This document shows positions 37,115 through 46,361 of a stretch of 64,000 nucleotides of DNA, one piece after another. Origin of the DNA: Streptomyces sp. V2I9 (GTDB lineage Bacteria; Actinomycetota; Actinomycetes; Streptomycetales; Streptomycetaceae); NCBI RefSeq assembly GCF_030817475.1, contig NZ_JAUSZJ010000002.1, forward strand, positions 2,576,501-2,640,500, in the 5' to 3' direction. How positions within the stretch are numbered: the first letter of the stretch is position 1; the number at the start of each line of letters is the position of its first letter. The position numbers and the translations under genes were made by a program. The notes below the pieces were generated by a model, which saw nothing but the letters and a program-made list of their open reading frames with translations, searched no databases and was not told the origin of the DNA.

Positions 37115-38458
37115 CTACCGCGCGCCCCGGCCGCGCCCCGCCCGCTCGACCAGCAGCCAGCCGCCCAGGGTCATCGCCAGGGCGGCCGGGGCGCTCACCG
37201 GGACCGCGATCAGCAGGGCCGTGCGGCCCTCCAGCAGGCCGCCGAGGCCGACCATGGACAGGCCCAGCACGCCGAGCAGGCAGAGGGTCACGCCGAGGCC
37301 GGCGAGGGGGCCGGCGGCCGGGGTGCGGGGAGCGGCGGGGGCCGCCGGGGCCGGGCGTTCGAAGGTGCGGAAGGCGGCGACGAGGGCGGCGGTGAGGACC
37401 GCCGCGCAGGCGATCCGCAGCGGGACGCCGGCCCACCAGGCGGCCGACGCGGGCGCGGGCAGCGGCACGTCGAGGGCGAGCAGCGCCCCGTACACCCCGA
37501 ACATCGCCGTGAGGTGCCAGAGGAAGGCGGTCATCGCCACCCCGTTGGCCGCCACCACCGTGCGCCAGACGCGGGGTCGCTCCAGGAGGCGGGCGGCGGG
37601 GGCGCGGAGCAGTTCGACCGCGCCGACGAGCCAGAGGCCGTGGGCGAGCAGGGCGAGGGTGGGCGGGGCCATGTTGCTGACCTTCTCGCCGGGCATCCCG
37701 ACCATGGACAGCGGGTACGGCCCGAACGCGACCAGCGCGACGGCGGTGACCAGGCCCGCCCCGGCGAGGAGGGCGGGGCGGCGGATGCGGCCGTCGGCGC
37801 GCAGGAATCCGAGTTGGTGGACGGCGAGCCAGACGAAGGCGAAGTTGAGGAACTCGACGTACGGGACCCCGGCGGCGAACCGGAGCGCGTCCACCGCGAC
37901 CGCCGCACCGGCCAGTCCGGCGAAGGCCCCCCAGCCGTACCGCTCGTGCAGCCTCAGCAGCGGCGGGGTGAAGGCGACCATCGCCAGGTAGATCCCGATG
38001 AACCAGAGCGGCTGGGTCACCATGCGCAGGGTGACGCCGGTCAGCCCGCCGCCCCCGCCGAGGAGCTGGACGAGCAGCGCCGCCGCGCCCCAGACGAGGA
38101 CGAAGACCGTGGTGGGCCGCAGGAGCCGCTGGAGGCGGGCGCGGAGGAAGGCGGGGTGGACGGAGTCCGCGGTGGCCCCCGAAGCGGTCCGGGCGTGCTT
38201 GCGGAGCAGGGAGCGGTAGGACAGCGCGTGGGAGAAGCCGCCGACGAAGAAGAACACCGGCATGACCTGGAGCAGCCAGGTCAGCGGCTGGAGGGCGGGG
38301 ACGACGGCGAGCAGGTTGCCGACCCCGTCCGGGGTGACGGCGGCCATCAGCCAGTGGCCGAGCACGACCGCGGCGAGCGAGGCGACCCGCAGGAGGTCGG
38401 CGTAACGGTCGCGGGTGGCGGGCGTCGCCCCGGCCAGTTCACGAACATGTGATCCCAT
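37115..38458 (-). CDS. Integral membrane acyltransferase (acyltransferase-3 type)
   Basis: A 447-residue protein with about ten hydrophobic segments. An N-terminal RDRYADLLRVASLAAVVLGHWL carries the conserved Arg and His of acyltransferase-3 proteins; VMPVFFFVGGFSHALS follows. The acceptor is unknown, likely a cell-surface glycan or lipid. The called ATG 38458 is only 4 nt from a strong hairpin, leaving no room for a ribosome site, so either translation is leaderless-like or a later start is used. Confidence 0.8.
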   Translation of the reverse strand: MGSHVRELAGATPATRDRYADLLRVASLAAVVLGHWLMAAVTPDGVGNLLAVVPALQPLTWLLQVMPVFFFVGGFSHALSYRSLLRKHARTASGATADSVHPAFLRARLQRLLRPTTVFVLVWGAAALLVQLLGGGGGLTGVTLRMVTQPLWFIGIYLAMVAFTPPLLRLHERYGWGAFAGLAGAAVAVDALRFAAGVPYVEFLNFAFVWLAVHQLGFLRADGRIRRPALLAGAGLVTAVALVAFGPYPLSMVGMPGEKVSNMAPPTLALLAHGLWLVGAVELLRAPAARLLERPRVWRTVVAANGVAMTAFLWHLTAMFGVYGALLALDVPLPAPASAAWWAGVPLRIACAAVLTAALVAAFRTFERPAPAAPAAPRTPAAGPLAGLGVTLCLLGVLGLSMVGLGGLLEGRTALLIAVPVSAPAALAMTLGGWLLVERAGRGRGAR

Positions 38459-38462
38459 GAAT

Positions 38463-38506
38463 GTACGGTCGCGCGAGCCGGGTGGGGCCCGGCAGCGCGA
38501 CCGTAC
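38463..38506 (-). terminator. Terminator after ispE, abutting the next start codon
   Basis: Outer arms 38463-38474 and 38495-38506 pair perfectly over 12 bp. An inner 6-bp stem (38477-38482 with 38488-38493) extends it. It lies 78 nt after the ispE stop and 4 nt before the acyltransferase ATG. Confidence 0.75.
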
Positions 38507-38584
38507 TCAGTTCCGGGGTGAGTACGAGCGGTGTGGGGCGGACGCCGTACGCCGGGTCCGGAGCGCGGAGCGGTGTGGACGGGT

Positions 38585-39484
38585 TCAGACGACGTGGGCG
38601 CCCGGCGCGGGCGAGGCGGCCACGCGCGCGTTGCGGCACGTTCCCGAGGCCGTCAGCGCGTCGGCCACCTTCTCGGCCGTCGCCTCGTCCGCCACCAGGA
38701 ACGCCGTGGTCGGCCCGGAGCCGGAGACCAGGGCGGCCAGCGCTCCCGCCGCCGTGCCGGCCGCCAGGGTGTCCGCGAGGGCGGGGCGCAGGGAGAGCGC
38801 GGCGGGCTGGAGGTCGTTGCTCACGGCGGCCGCGAGGGCTCCGGAGTCGCCGGAGCGCAGGGCGGCGAGCAGGGCGGGCGAGGCGGTCGGTCCGGGGACC
38901 TCGGCGTCGGCGGTGAGGCGGTCGAACTCGCCGTAGACGGCGGGCGTGGAGAGACCGCCGTCCGCCACCGCGAAGACCCAGTGGAAGGCACCGCCGACCT
39001 CGATCGGGGTGAGCTTCTCGCCGCGTCCGGTGCCGAGCGCGGCCCCGCCGACCAGGCTGAACGGTACGTCGCTGCCCAGCTCGGCGCAGATCGCGAGGAG
39101 TTCGTCGCGGCTCGCGCCGGTCCCCCACAGGGCGTCACAGGCGACCAGGGCGGCGGCCCCGTCGGCGCTGCCGCCGGCCATGCCGCCCGCGACCGGGATG
39201 TCCTTGGCGATGTGCAGGTGGACGGCCGGCTCGATGCCGTACCGCTCGGCGAGGGCGAGGGCGGCGCGGGCGGCGAGGTTGGTGGTGTCCAGCGGGACCC
39301 GGGCGGCGTCCGGGCCGGAGCAGGTGATGCGCAGCTCGTCGGCGGGGGCGGCGGTGACCTCGTCGTACAGGCCGACGGCGAGGAAGACGTTGGCCAGGTC
39401 GTGGAAGCCGTCGGGGCGGGCGGCGCCCACGGCGAGCTGGACGTTGACCTTGGCGGGGACGCGGACGGTGACGGCGGCGCTCAT
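38585..39484 (-). CDS. ispE: 4-diphosphocytidyl-2-C-methyl-D-erythritol kinase
   Basis: A 299-residue GHMP kinase of the MEP isoprenoid pathway. [14 protein letters not shown] opens the fold and [17 protein letters not shown] is the ATP loop. The third motif appears as [17 protein letters not shown] 39484 overlaps the rsmA stop by 4 bp. The rsmA-ispE order is conserved in actinobacteria. Confidence 0.95.
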   Translation of the reverse strand: MSAAVTVRVPAKVNVQLAVGAARPDGFHDLANVFLAVGLYDEVTAAPADELRITCSGPDAARVPLDTTNLAARAALALAERYGIEPAVHLHIAKDIPVAGGMAGGSADGAAALVACDALWGTGASRDELLAICAELGSDVPFSLVGGAALGTGRGEKLTPIEVGGAFHWVFAVADGGLSTPAVYGEFDRLTADAEVPGPTASPALLAALRSGDSGALAAAVSNDLQPAALSLRPALADTLAAGTAAGALAALVSGSGPTTAFLVADEATAEKVADALTASGTCRNARVAASPAPGAHVV

Positions 39485-40416
39485 TCCGGGACCTCCGGCG
39501 CGTCCTCGGCCGGTGCGGACTTCCCCGGCCCGTGGGCGGCCGGAGCGTTCGAGACCTCCGGCTTGTTCTCCGCGATCGCCGCGAACTCCTCCACCGTCAG
39601 CGATTCGCCGCGCGCCTGCGGGGAGACTCCGGCGGCGGTGAGCGCGGCCTCCGCGGCGGGTGCGGAGCCGGCCCAGCCGGCCAGGGCCGCGCGCAGCGTC
39701 TTGCGGCGCTGGGCGAAGGCCGCGTCCACGACCGCGAAGACCTCCGCGCGGGAGGCCGTGGTGGCGATGGGCTCGGTGCGCCGGACCAGGGAGACGAGGC
39801 CGGAGTCGACGTTGGGGGCGGGCCAGAAGACGGTGCGGCCGATGGAACCGGCGCGCTTGACCTCCGCGTACCAGTTGGCCTTCACCGACGGCACGCCGTA
39901 CACCTTGTTGCCGGGGCGGGCGGCGAGCCGGTCGGCGACCTCGGCCTGGACCATGACGAGGGTCCGCTCGATGCTGGGGAAGCGCTCCAGCATGGTGAGC
40001 AGGACGGGCACGGCCACGTTGTACGGGAGGTTCGCCACGAGCGCGGTGGGCGCGGGGCCCGGCAGCTCGGTGACCAGCATCGCGTCGGAGTGGACCAGGG
40101 CGAAGCGGTCGGCGCGCTCCGGCATCCGGGCCCGGACCGTGGCGGGCAGCGCGGCGGCGAGCACGTCGTCGATCTCGACGGCGGTCACCCGGTCCGCCGC
40201 CTCCAGCAGCGCCAGGGTCAGCGAGCCGAGACCGGGGCCGACCTCGACGACGGTGTCGTCCGGGCGGACCTCGGCCGTGCGCACGATGCGGCGCACGGTG
40301 TTGGCGTCGATGACGAAGTTCTGACCGCGCTGCTTGGTGGGACGTACGCCCAGTTTCGCGGCCAGGTCGCGGATGTCTGCGGGGCCCAGGAGGGCGTCGG
40401 GCTCTGTGCTGCTCAC
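39481..40416 (-). CDS. rsmA: 16S rRNA dimethyladenosine transferase
   Basis: A 311-residue KsgA-type enzyme that dimethylates two adjacent adenines near the 16S rRNA 3' end. Motifs: [32 protein letters not shown] (SAM) and the catalytic NLPYN. A 35-residue Pro/Ala/Glu-rich tail follows the fold. GTG 40416 lacks an obvious ribosome site. Only 77 bp separate it from tatD, with no rpfB. Confidence 0.94.
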   Translation of the reverse strand: MSSTEPDALLGPADIRDLAAKLGVRPTKQRGQNFVIDANTVRRIVRTAEVRPDDTVVEVGPGLGSLTLALLEAADRVTAVEIDDVLAAALPATVRARMPERADRFALVHSDAMLVTELPGPAPTALVANLPYNVAVPVLLTMLERFPSIERTLVMVQAEVADRLAARPGNKVYGVPSVKANWYAEVKRAGSIGRTVFWPAPNVDSGLVSLVRRTEPIATTASRAEVFAVVDAAFAQRRKTLRAALAGWAGSAPAAEAALTAAGVSPQARGESLTVEEFAAIAENKPEVSNAPAAHGPGKSAPAEDAPEVPE

Positions 40417-40450
40417 CCGGTAAGCGTACGGGGAGGGGGCCGGGGACTCG

Positions 40451-40470
40451 CCCCGCCGCCCGCGGCGGGG
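40451..40470 (-). terminator. Hairpin after tatD
   Basis: An 8-bp perfect stem (40451-40458 with 40463-40470) in G+C-rich sequence 24 nt beyond the tatD stop; possibly a weak terminator between tatD and rsmA. Confidence 0.45.
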
Positions 40471-40493
40471 GCGCCCCGCACCGGGGCCGCCGG

Positions 40494-41369
40494 TCAGAAG
40501 TCGAAGGCCCTCGCCGTGTTGTCGTGGACCGCGGCGGCCAGCGTGTCCTCGTCCAGGCCCTTCACCTCGGCCATCGCGCGGAGCGTGACCGGGATGAGGT
40601 AGGGGGCGTTGGGCCGGCCCCGGTACGGGGCGGGGGTGAGGAAAGGGGCGTCCGTCTCGACGAGGACCAGCTCGGTGGGGGCGACGGCGAGCGCGTCCCG
40701 CAGCGGCTGGGCGTTCTTGAAGGTCACGTTGCCCGCGAAGGACATGAAGTAGCCGGCCGCGGCGCAGACGCGGGCCATCTCCGCGTCGCCGGAGTAGCAG
40801 TGGAACACCGTCCGCTCGGGCGCGCCCGCGTCGCGCAGGACCCGCAGCACGTCCGCGTGCGCGTCGCGGTCGTGGATGACCAGGGCCTTGCCGTGCCGCT
40901 TGGCGATCTCGATGTGGGCCCGGAAGGACTCCTCCTGGGCGGCGACGCCCTCGGGTCCGGTGCGGAAGAAGTCCAGGCCCGTCTCGCCGACCCCGCGTAC
41001 GTGGTCGAGCGCGGCCAGCGCGTCGATCTCCGCCAGCGCCTCGTCCAGCGCCGCCCTGCCGCCGGGCTCCCTGGCCCCCCGCCGCGCGGTGCCGTCGGTG
41101 CCCTCGGCGTACCCGTGGACGATGCGCGGGGCTTCGTTGGGGTGCAGGGCGACCGAGGCGTGGACGGCGGGGTGGGCCGCGGCGGTCTCGGCGGCCCAGC
41201 GGGAGCCGGCCACGTCGCAGCCCACCTGGACGACCGTCGTCACGTTGACGGCGGCGGCCCGCGCGAGGGCCTCCTCGACGGTGGCGTCCTGCATGTCCAG
41301 GTGGGTGTGGGAGTCGGCGACCGGAACCCTCAGGGGCTCGGGCAGCGGCGGGGCTTCGGTACGGCTCAT
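40494..41369 (-). CDS. tatD: TatD-family metal-dependent DNase
   Basis: A 291-residue TIM-barrel hydrolase. Metal ligands appear in [25 protein letters not shown] and [10 protein letters not shown]. TatD proteins are 3'-5' exonucleases linked to DNA repair or fragmentation. A Gly/Arg-rich insert (about residues 88-102) is unusual. ATG 41369 is chosen because an upstream frame adds 18 unlikely residues. Confidence 0.93.
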   Translation of the reverse strand: MSRTEAPPLPEPLRVPVADSHTHLDMQDATVEEALARAAAVNVTTVVQVGCDVAGSRWAAETAAAHPAVHASVALHPNEAPRIVHGYAEGTDGTARRGAREPGGRAALDEALAEIDALAALDHVRGVGETGLDFFRTGPEGVAAQEESFRAHIEIAKRHGKALVIHDRDAHADVLRVLRDAGAPERTVFHCYSGDAEMARVCAAAGYFMSFAGNVTFKNAQPLRDALAVAPTELVLVETDAPFLTPAPYRGRPNAPYLIPVTLRAMAEVKGLDEDTLAAAVHDNTARAFDF

Positions 41370-41506
41370 GCCGACGATCGTACGAGGACCCCGCCCTCGT
41401 ACGACCGTGGGCCGGGAAGCCACTCCGGTACGCCCTCCGCGGCGGAACGCCCCGCGTCACGTCAGCCGCGCGGGCAGGGGTGCGTCCGCCGGTGGAGGGC
41501 GCGGGC

Positions 41507-41881
41507 TCACCCGCGCCGGAAGGGGTGGAACAGGTCCGACAGCTTCCGGTGGCGGTCCGGGACGCCCCGCGCGGCCGACACCGCCCGGTCCTTCCCGGCG
41601 GTCTCCGCCGCGCGGGGCGTCCGCTGCCGGCGCAACAGCTCCTGCACCCCGGCGACCCGCCCCTCCCGCATGATGCGCACCACGTGGCCCCCGCAGTTGG
41701 CGCAGGTGGGCGTGGACAGCGGGGACGGCACGCGCTCACCGTTCGCCGTGTAGACGACGAACGCGTGGCCGTGGACGTCGACGTGGTGCTCTATCTCGTA
41801 GGACTGCTCCCAGCCGTACCCGCACTTCATGCAGGCGAAGGCGTACGCCTCGTGGACGGTGGTGGCTGCGATCTCGCTCAT
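41507..41881 (-). CDS. Small zinc-ribbon protein
   Basis: A 124-residue protein with two CxxC pairs, CMKCGYGW and CANCGGH, about 45 residues apart, forming one zinc ribbon. Between them lies [17 protein letters not shown]. The C-terminal 45 residues are basic and probably flexible. Nucleic-acid or protein binding is likely; no specific role is known. It lies next to tatD in the same direction. Confidence 0.75.
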   Translation of the reverse strand: MSEIAATTVHEAYAFACMKCGYGWEQSYEIEHHVDVHGHAFVVYTANGERVPSPLSTPTCANCGGHVVRIMREGRVAGVQELLRRQRTPRAAETAGKDRAVSAARGVPDRHRKLSDLFHPFRRG

Positions 41882-42354
41882 GCCTGCTCCTCCTGGCCGC
41901 CGGTCACACACTCCGGAGGCGGGCGGTCCGTCCGCGGATGCGGACAGCCGGCCCGTCCCTTCCAGTGGACACCCGCCCCCGGACGGACGCACCGGCTCAG
42001 AGCCATGATTGATGCGTTCTTGGCCTCCTTTGGCCGCCCTTTGCCCCCGCATGGCGCGGATGAGGACAGCGGCAGGGCAGCACATGACTCCTGCCCCGGC
42101 CGACCGACCGGGTGATCCACCGCGCGCCCCCCGAATGCGCCGGAATACCAGGGCGAATGCGCCCGCGCACCACCCCCCGTCCACCCCTCCCTTTCCCTTG
42201 CGGCGACAGGCTTTCACCCCCTTCGCACCGCGGGAATTCACCATTCAATTGAATACGCGATTTCCCTTCGTGTCGCGCCCCGATTTGCGGCGCCCCCATT
42301 CCTCGCTTTCACTCATTACGTCCACCCCATTTCCCACAGGACGGGGATCAACTC
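41882..42354. promoter_or_regulatory. Regulatory gap upstream of the peptide operon, with an AT palindrome
   Basis: No gene is visible in this 473-bp gap. An AT-rich patch at 42231-42270 contains the perfect 12-bp palindrome ATTCAATTGAAT (42243-42254), about 100 bp before the peptide gene. In this G+C-rich setting it stands out as a promoter or operator candidate for the operon starting at 42355. Confidence 0.5.
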
Positions 42355-42531
42355 ATGTTCACCACGGACACCACTGCCACCGACGTCGAGCTCGACCTGG
42401 ACGCCGCTCTCAACCCCGGCGAGGTCGAAGGCCTGTACCGCGACTCCCGTGAATGCGCGTACCTCGCGCTCCTCGCGGGCGGCGGCGCTCTCCTCCTCTC
42501 GCCCCCGACCCCCCGCCCGAAGAAGGGCTGA
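42355..42531 (+). CDS. Small peptide gene, possible precursor peptide
   Basis: This 58-residue frame heads a coupled operon. The first 30 residues are acidic and Thr/Asp-rich (MFTTDTTATDVELDLDAAL), and the rest is hydrophobic with one Cys (RECAYLALLAGGGALLLS) and a basic PRPKKG end. That leader-like/core-like split resembles ribosomally made peptide precursors or small membrane peptides. A weak GGACGGGG site precedes ATG 42355. Third positions are G/C-rich, as expected for coding DNA. Identity as a precursor is inferred only from size, composition and operon position. Confidence 0.6.
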   Translation: MFTTDTTATDVELDLDAALNPGEVEGLYRDSRECAYLALLAGGGALLLSPPTPRPKKG

Positions 42532-42541
42532 ACGTCGGAAC

Positions 42542-43249
42542 ATGGACCAGACACATGCGTCGTCGCCCCTGGCGGGCGCCGTGCATGACCTGGCAACAGA
42601 GGTGGTCCTCGCTCTTCGGAGCGGGGACCACCTCGCCACGGTGTGCGGCGCTGCGGGAATCGACGAGGACAATCGGACCGGAATCGCGGCGGCACGGGTC
42701 ATCGGGGCCGACCTGCTGCTGCCGAGCGTGCTGTACGGACGGAACCCGCATCCGGGCGACGTCGCCGTACTCGACCGGGCGGTGCGGGAATTCCCGCCGA
42801 AGCCCGACGCCCCGGCCGCCACGGCCTGGAGCCACTGGCACATGATCTCCACGCTCCAGCGGATGGCTCCCCCACCACCGGGAACGACGGCCCCCGCCGT
42901 CTACGCGGAGCCCGACGCCGCCTGGCTGGAGGAGGCCCCCTGGCAGGCCTTCACCCATCAACTCTCGGTCCTCGCACCGCTCGCCGTCCCGGCCGCCCCC
43001 TCGGCCGTGCAGCGGGCCGCGGCGAACCGGGCCGTCGACCTGGCGCGCGGCTTCGTCCGCGCGGTGCGGCGGCGCGACTGGCTCCAGGCCGCGGGCGCGG
43101 GCCGCTGGCTCGCGGCGACCGGCGGCGCACCGGCCACGCTGGGCCTGGACACCGGCCTCGACTTCGTCGAACTCATGGGCGGCCACGACCCGCGGGTCGC
43201 CCTCCATGTGCGGGCCGCCCGGCTGATGGACGGGGCGGACGCACGGTGA
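42542..43249 (+). CDS. Unknown helical protein of the peptide operon
   Basis: A 235-residue protein, Ala-rich and probably all-helical, with no membrane segment. A patch reads HLATVCGAAGIDEDNRTGI near residues 33-51. It shares no motif I recognise. It begins 10 bp after the peptide gene and its stop overlaps the next start (GTGA), so it belongs to the operon. It could be a modification or carrier component; there is no direct evidence. Confidence 0.65.
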   Translation: MDQTHASSPLAGAVHDLATEVVLALRSGDHLATVCGAAGIDEDNRTGIAAARVIGADLLLPSVLYGRNPHPGDVAVLDRAVREFPPKPDAPAATAWSHWHMISTLQRMAPPPPGTTAPAVYAEPDAAWLEEAPWQAFTHQLSVLAPLAVPAAPSAVQRAAANRAVDLARGFVRAVRRRDWLQAAGAGRWLAATGGAPATLGLDTGLDFVELMGGHDPRVALHVRAARLMDGADAR

Positions 43250-44265
43250 CCACGACCGCGACCCGCGAGCCGCGCGGGCGCCCCGGACCGGGCGCGGGCT
43301 CCGGGGCCGCGCCCGCCGTCCTCCCCGGCGTCCTGCGCTCCGCCCTCGGCTGGACCGACGCGCACCGCACCCGCTTCGCGCTCCCCGACGACGTCCTGGA
43401 ACCCCACACCCAGGTCAACGGCACGCTCAAGCCGCTGGGCGAACTGGCCCAGCTCGGCTCCACCATCCGCCGCACCACCGCCCCCGGCACCCCGGAGCAC
43501 GAGCTGGCCGGGGACCTCGTCGCCTACGCCTGGGAGCAGGTGGCGGAGGGCGAACTGCTGCTGGAGCTGCTGCGCGCCGAGCCGTTCGCCGCGTACCCGT
43601 ACGAGATCTACGCCGCGTTCGCCGGGTACGGGCTGCGCCACGAGGGGTTCGAGGCGCTGGCCCGCCCGCTCACCGCCACCCGCGCCTGGGCCCACACCGA
43701 GCAGCACGCCAACCGGCAGCTGGGCCTGGTCAACTCCGAGCGCCGGGTCGGCACGGTCACCCACACCGACGCGGGGGCGGTGCTGTCGAGGACCTGGCTG
43801 GGCGGCCTGTCGGAGCCCTGGATGTTCGAGGGGCCCTCCGGCTACGCGCTGACCCACACCGTCTTCCACCTCACCGACTGGGGCCGGATGCCCGACCGGG
43901 TGCCCGAGAAGATCGACCGCTACCTGCGGACCTGGCTGCCCGCCTGGATCGACGGCTGTCTGGAGAGCGGCCAGTGGGACCTGACCGGGGAGCTGCTCGC
44001 GGTGGCGGCCTCGCTGCCGGGTCCCGCCCCCGCCGAGCTGCTGGACGCGGTCTGGCCGGTCCTCGCCGGCGCGCAGCACCCCACCGGCTGCGTCCCGGAG
44101 ACCGGCGCCCCCGTCGAGGACCCCGCGCCGGACCCGTACCCCTTCATCGACTGCTACCACTCCACGCTCGTCACGGCCTTCGCGGCGGCCCTGTCCCTGA
44201 GGTCGCTGCGGTCGCCGGAGCAGACGGACGGGGCCGTGCCCGGCCGGGAAAGGCGCACCGCATGA
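43246..44265 (+). CDS. Helical-repeat protein, DUF6895-like (copy 1)
   Basis: A 339-residue protein homologous to the next gene product. Shared landmarks are LKPLGELAQLG, WMFEGPSGYALTHTVFHLTD, WLPAWIDGCLESGQWDLTGELL and a final DCYHSTLVTAFAAAL. The regular helix pattern suggests an alpha/alpha toroid. Conserved His, Trp and Asp in HTVFHLTDWG could form an active or binding site. NCBI-type annotation would probably be DUF6895. Function unknown. It overlaps both neighbours by 4 bp. Confidence 0.7.
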   Translation: MTTTATREPRGRPGPGAGSGAAPAVLPGVLRSALGWTDAHRTRFALPDDVLEPHTQVNGTLKPLGELAQLGSTIRRTTAPGTPEHELAGDLVAYAWEQVAEGELLLELLRAEPFAAYPYEIYAAFAGYGLRHEGFEALARPLTATRAWAHTEQHANRQLGLVNSERRVGTVTHTDAGAVLSRTWLGGLSEPWMFEGPSGYALTHTVFHLTDWGRMPDRVPEKIDRYLRTWLPAWIDGCLESGQWDLTGELLAVAASLPGPAPAELLDAVWPVLAGAQHPTGCVPETGAPVEDPAPDPYPFIDCYHSTLVTAFAAALSLRSLRSPEQTDGAVPGRERRTA

Positions 44266-45191
44266 GCGGCAACCTCCAGCAGATCCACGACGTCGGGGCG
44301 AAGGCCCTGGGCTGGCTGTACGAGCACCGCGAGGGGTTCCGGCTGGAGAGCGCCCCGTCCCCGGAGGCGGGCATGCTGGACCGGTTCAAGCCGCTGGGCG
44401 AGCTGGCCCTGATCGGGAAGGTCATCTTCCGCGAGGGCGTGGCCGGTTCGCAGCAGGCGTCCCTCGCCCGCAAGCTGCTGGACCACGCCTGGCACGAACT
44501 GCTGGACTCCGGGGCGCGCCTGCTGGAGGGCCAGCGGCGCGAACCGCTCTCGCCGGTCCCGCTGGAGGTCTACGTACCGTTCCGGGAGCTGGGATTCCGG
44601 CAGCCGGAGCTGGAGGCCGCGATCCGGCTCAACCACCGGCTGGCGAGCTGGGCGGCGCTGGAGGTGCTGCCGGTGCGGCGGCTGGGGCTGAGCGCGATCG
44701 AGCGGCGGTTCGGCGTGGAGCCGAGCGTTCCGGAGACGGCGGCACTGGCCCACACCTGGCTGGCGCGGCGGCCCGAGCCGTGGACGGTCGAGGGCCACAT
44801 CGGCTACGACATCACGCACACCGTCTTCCACCTCACCGACTGGGGCGAGAACCCGGACGGACTGCCCGCCGACATCGCGGAGTACCTGGCGCTGTGGCTG
44901 CCGGTCTGGCTGGACGACTGGCTGGACCTGAAGCGCTGGGACCTGCTGGGCGAGCTGCTGGTCGTGGACGCCTGCCTGCCGGAACCGACGCTGGACCCGG
45001 CGGCCTGGCAGGGGTTCGCGCAGGCCCAGGAGCCGGACGGGGCGATGCCGGTGGTCGGCGGAATGCCGGAGGGGGACGAGGAGTCGGTGTTCGACCTGGT
45101 CTACCACCCGACGCTGGTCGCCGCGTTCGCCTCGGCGCTCGCGCTGTCCCGCGCCCTGTCCGACCTCAGCGCCGCCCCGGCCCCGGCATGA
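44262..45191 (+). CDS. Helical-repeat protein, DUF6895-like (copy 2)
   Basis: A 309-residue paralogue of the previous product. It carries FKPLGELALIGKVIF, WTVEGHIGYDITHTVFHLTD, WLPVWLDDWLDLKRWDLLGELL and VYHPTLVAAFASALAL in the same order. Two different paralogues side by side suggest a heterodimer or successive steps. No cofactor motif or membrane helix is seen. ATG 44262 overlaps the previous stop. Confidence 0.7.
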   Translation: MSGNLQQIHDVGAKALGWLYEHREGFRLESAPSPEAGMLDRFKPLGELALIGKVIFREGVAGSQQASLARKLLDHAWHELLDSGARLLEGQRREPLSPVPLEVYVPFRELGFRQPELEAAIRLNHRLASWAALEVLPVRRLGLSAIERRFGVEPSVPETAALAHTWLARRPEPWTVEGHIGYDITHTVFHLTDWGENPDGLPADIAEYLALWLPVWLDDWLDLKRWDLLGELLVVDACLPEPTLDPAAWQGFAQAQEPDGAMPVVGGMPEGDEESVFDLVYHPTLVAAFASALALSRALSDLSAAPAPA

Positions 45192-46246
45192 CGGACACGA
45201 CGGCGCTCCCGGCGTCCGCCCCGCCCGCGGACCCGGCCACCGCACGGCTGCTGGCCGAGGCGGCCGGGCGGATCGACGCCCCGGACGTGGTGCTCGCGGT
45301 CAGCCGGAACGGGGCGCGCACCGTCCACACCGGTGGCAGCGCCGAACCGGGCCCGGTCCCCCGCGAACTGCTGGGCCACGAGCTGGGCTCGGCGTCGAAG
45401 CCGTACGCGGGGCTCCTGCTGGCCCGGCTGGTGGCGCAGGGCCGGGTGCGGTACGAGGACCGGGCGGCGGACCTGCTGGCTCCGGGCTTCCCGGTGCACC
45501 CGGCGGTGCGCCGGATCACGCTGCGCCATCTGCTCACCCACACCTCGGGGCTGCCCGGCCTGCCGGCCGACTTCTACCCGCAGGCGGTGCCCCGCTGGTC
45601 GACCGACCCGTACGGCGGCTACCCGGCCGACCGGGTGGTCCGGGCCTTCCTGCGGGCCCGCCCGCGCCACCGGCCCGGAACCCGCTGGCACTACTCGAAC
45701 TTCGCCGTCTCGGTCCTCGGCCACACCCTGGCGGCGGCCACCGGGACCCCGTGGGAGGTGCTGCTGCACCAGCTGGTGCTGGCCCCGCTCCACCTGGACG
45801 CGACGCGGGTGCGGCCGGGGCCGGAGGGCACGGAGGCGGTGGGCCACCGCCGGGACGGGACGCCGGTGCCCGCGCTGGACACCGGGGGCTTCACGGCGGC
45901 GGGCGCGGTCCGGGCGACCCCGCTGGACATGCTCACCTTCCTGGAGGCGCACGCGGGCGGGCCGGAGCTCACGGACCCCACGCTGGCCGCCGCGCTGGCG
46001 GAGGTCCGGCGCCCGTTGCTGCGGCGCGGCGTGCGGCACACGCACACCCACACGCTGACGTGGTTCCACCACCCGTCCCCGTACGGCCCGGTCCTCTTCC
46101 ACGCGGGCGCGACCCTCGGCCAGCAGGCGTTCCTGGGGTTCCGGCCGGAGACGGGACTCGCGGTGGCGGCGACGGCGACGCGGCGGGTGCACCGGGCGGA
46201 CACGTTCGTGGCGACGGCGTACGACCTGCTGACGGAAACCCCGTAG
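45188..46246 (+). CDS. Beta-lactamase-fold serine hydrolase of the peptide operon
   Basis: A 352-residue class C/DD-peptidase-like enzyme. SASK in LGSASKPYAG gives the nucleophile Ser and Lys, YSN in HYSNFAVSVLG the Tyr, and HAG in LFHAGATLGQ the third motif. No signal peptide is visible, so it is probably cytosolic, unlike wall enzymes. In this operon it could hydrolyse or transfer an amide on the encoded peptide, or detoxify a product. It is the last gene, overlapping the previous stop by 4 bp. Confidence 0.85.
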   Translation: MTDTTALPASAPPADPATARLLAEAAGRIDAPDVVLAVSRNGARTVHTGGSAEPGPVPRELLGHELGSASKPYAGLLLARLVAQGRVRYEDRAADLLAPGFPVHPAVRRITLRHLLTHTSGLPGLPADFYPQAVPRWSTDPYGGYPADRVVRAFLRARPRHRPGTRWHYSNFAVSVLGHTLAAATGTPWEVLLHQLVLAPLHLDATRVRPGPEGTEAVGHRRDGTPVPALDTGGFTAAGAVRATPLDMLTFLEAHAGGPELTDPTLAAALAEVRRPLLRRGVRHTHTHTLTWFHHPSPYGPVLFHAGATLGQQAFLGFRPETGLAVAATATRRVHRADTFVATAYDLLTETP

Positions 46247-46308
46247 CCACCCCTGCCCACCGGATGGCTGCGGCTGCTCCGTCTTCCCCGTGTCCTCGGG
46301 CCACCCGG

Positions 46309-46361
46309 CGCGTTCTCGGGCTACCCCGCCGCCTTCTCCGCGTTCTCGGGCTACCCCGCCG
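46309..46361. repeat. 30-bp-period repeat at the rsmI 3' end
   Basis: A 23-bp unit at 46309-46331 recurs at 46339-46361. The second copy contains the rsmI stop (46351-46353), so the repeat may have arisen by duplication of the gene end. Confidence 0.7.
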
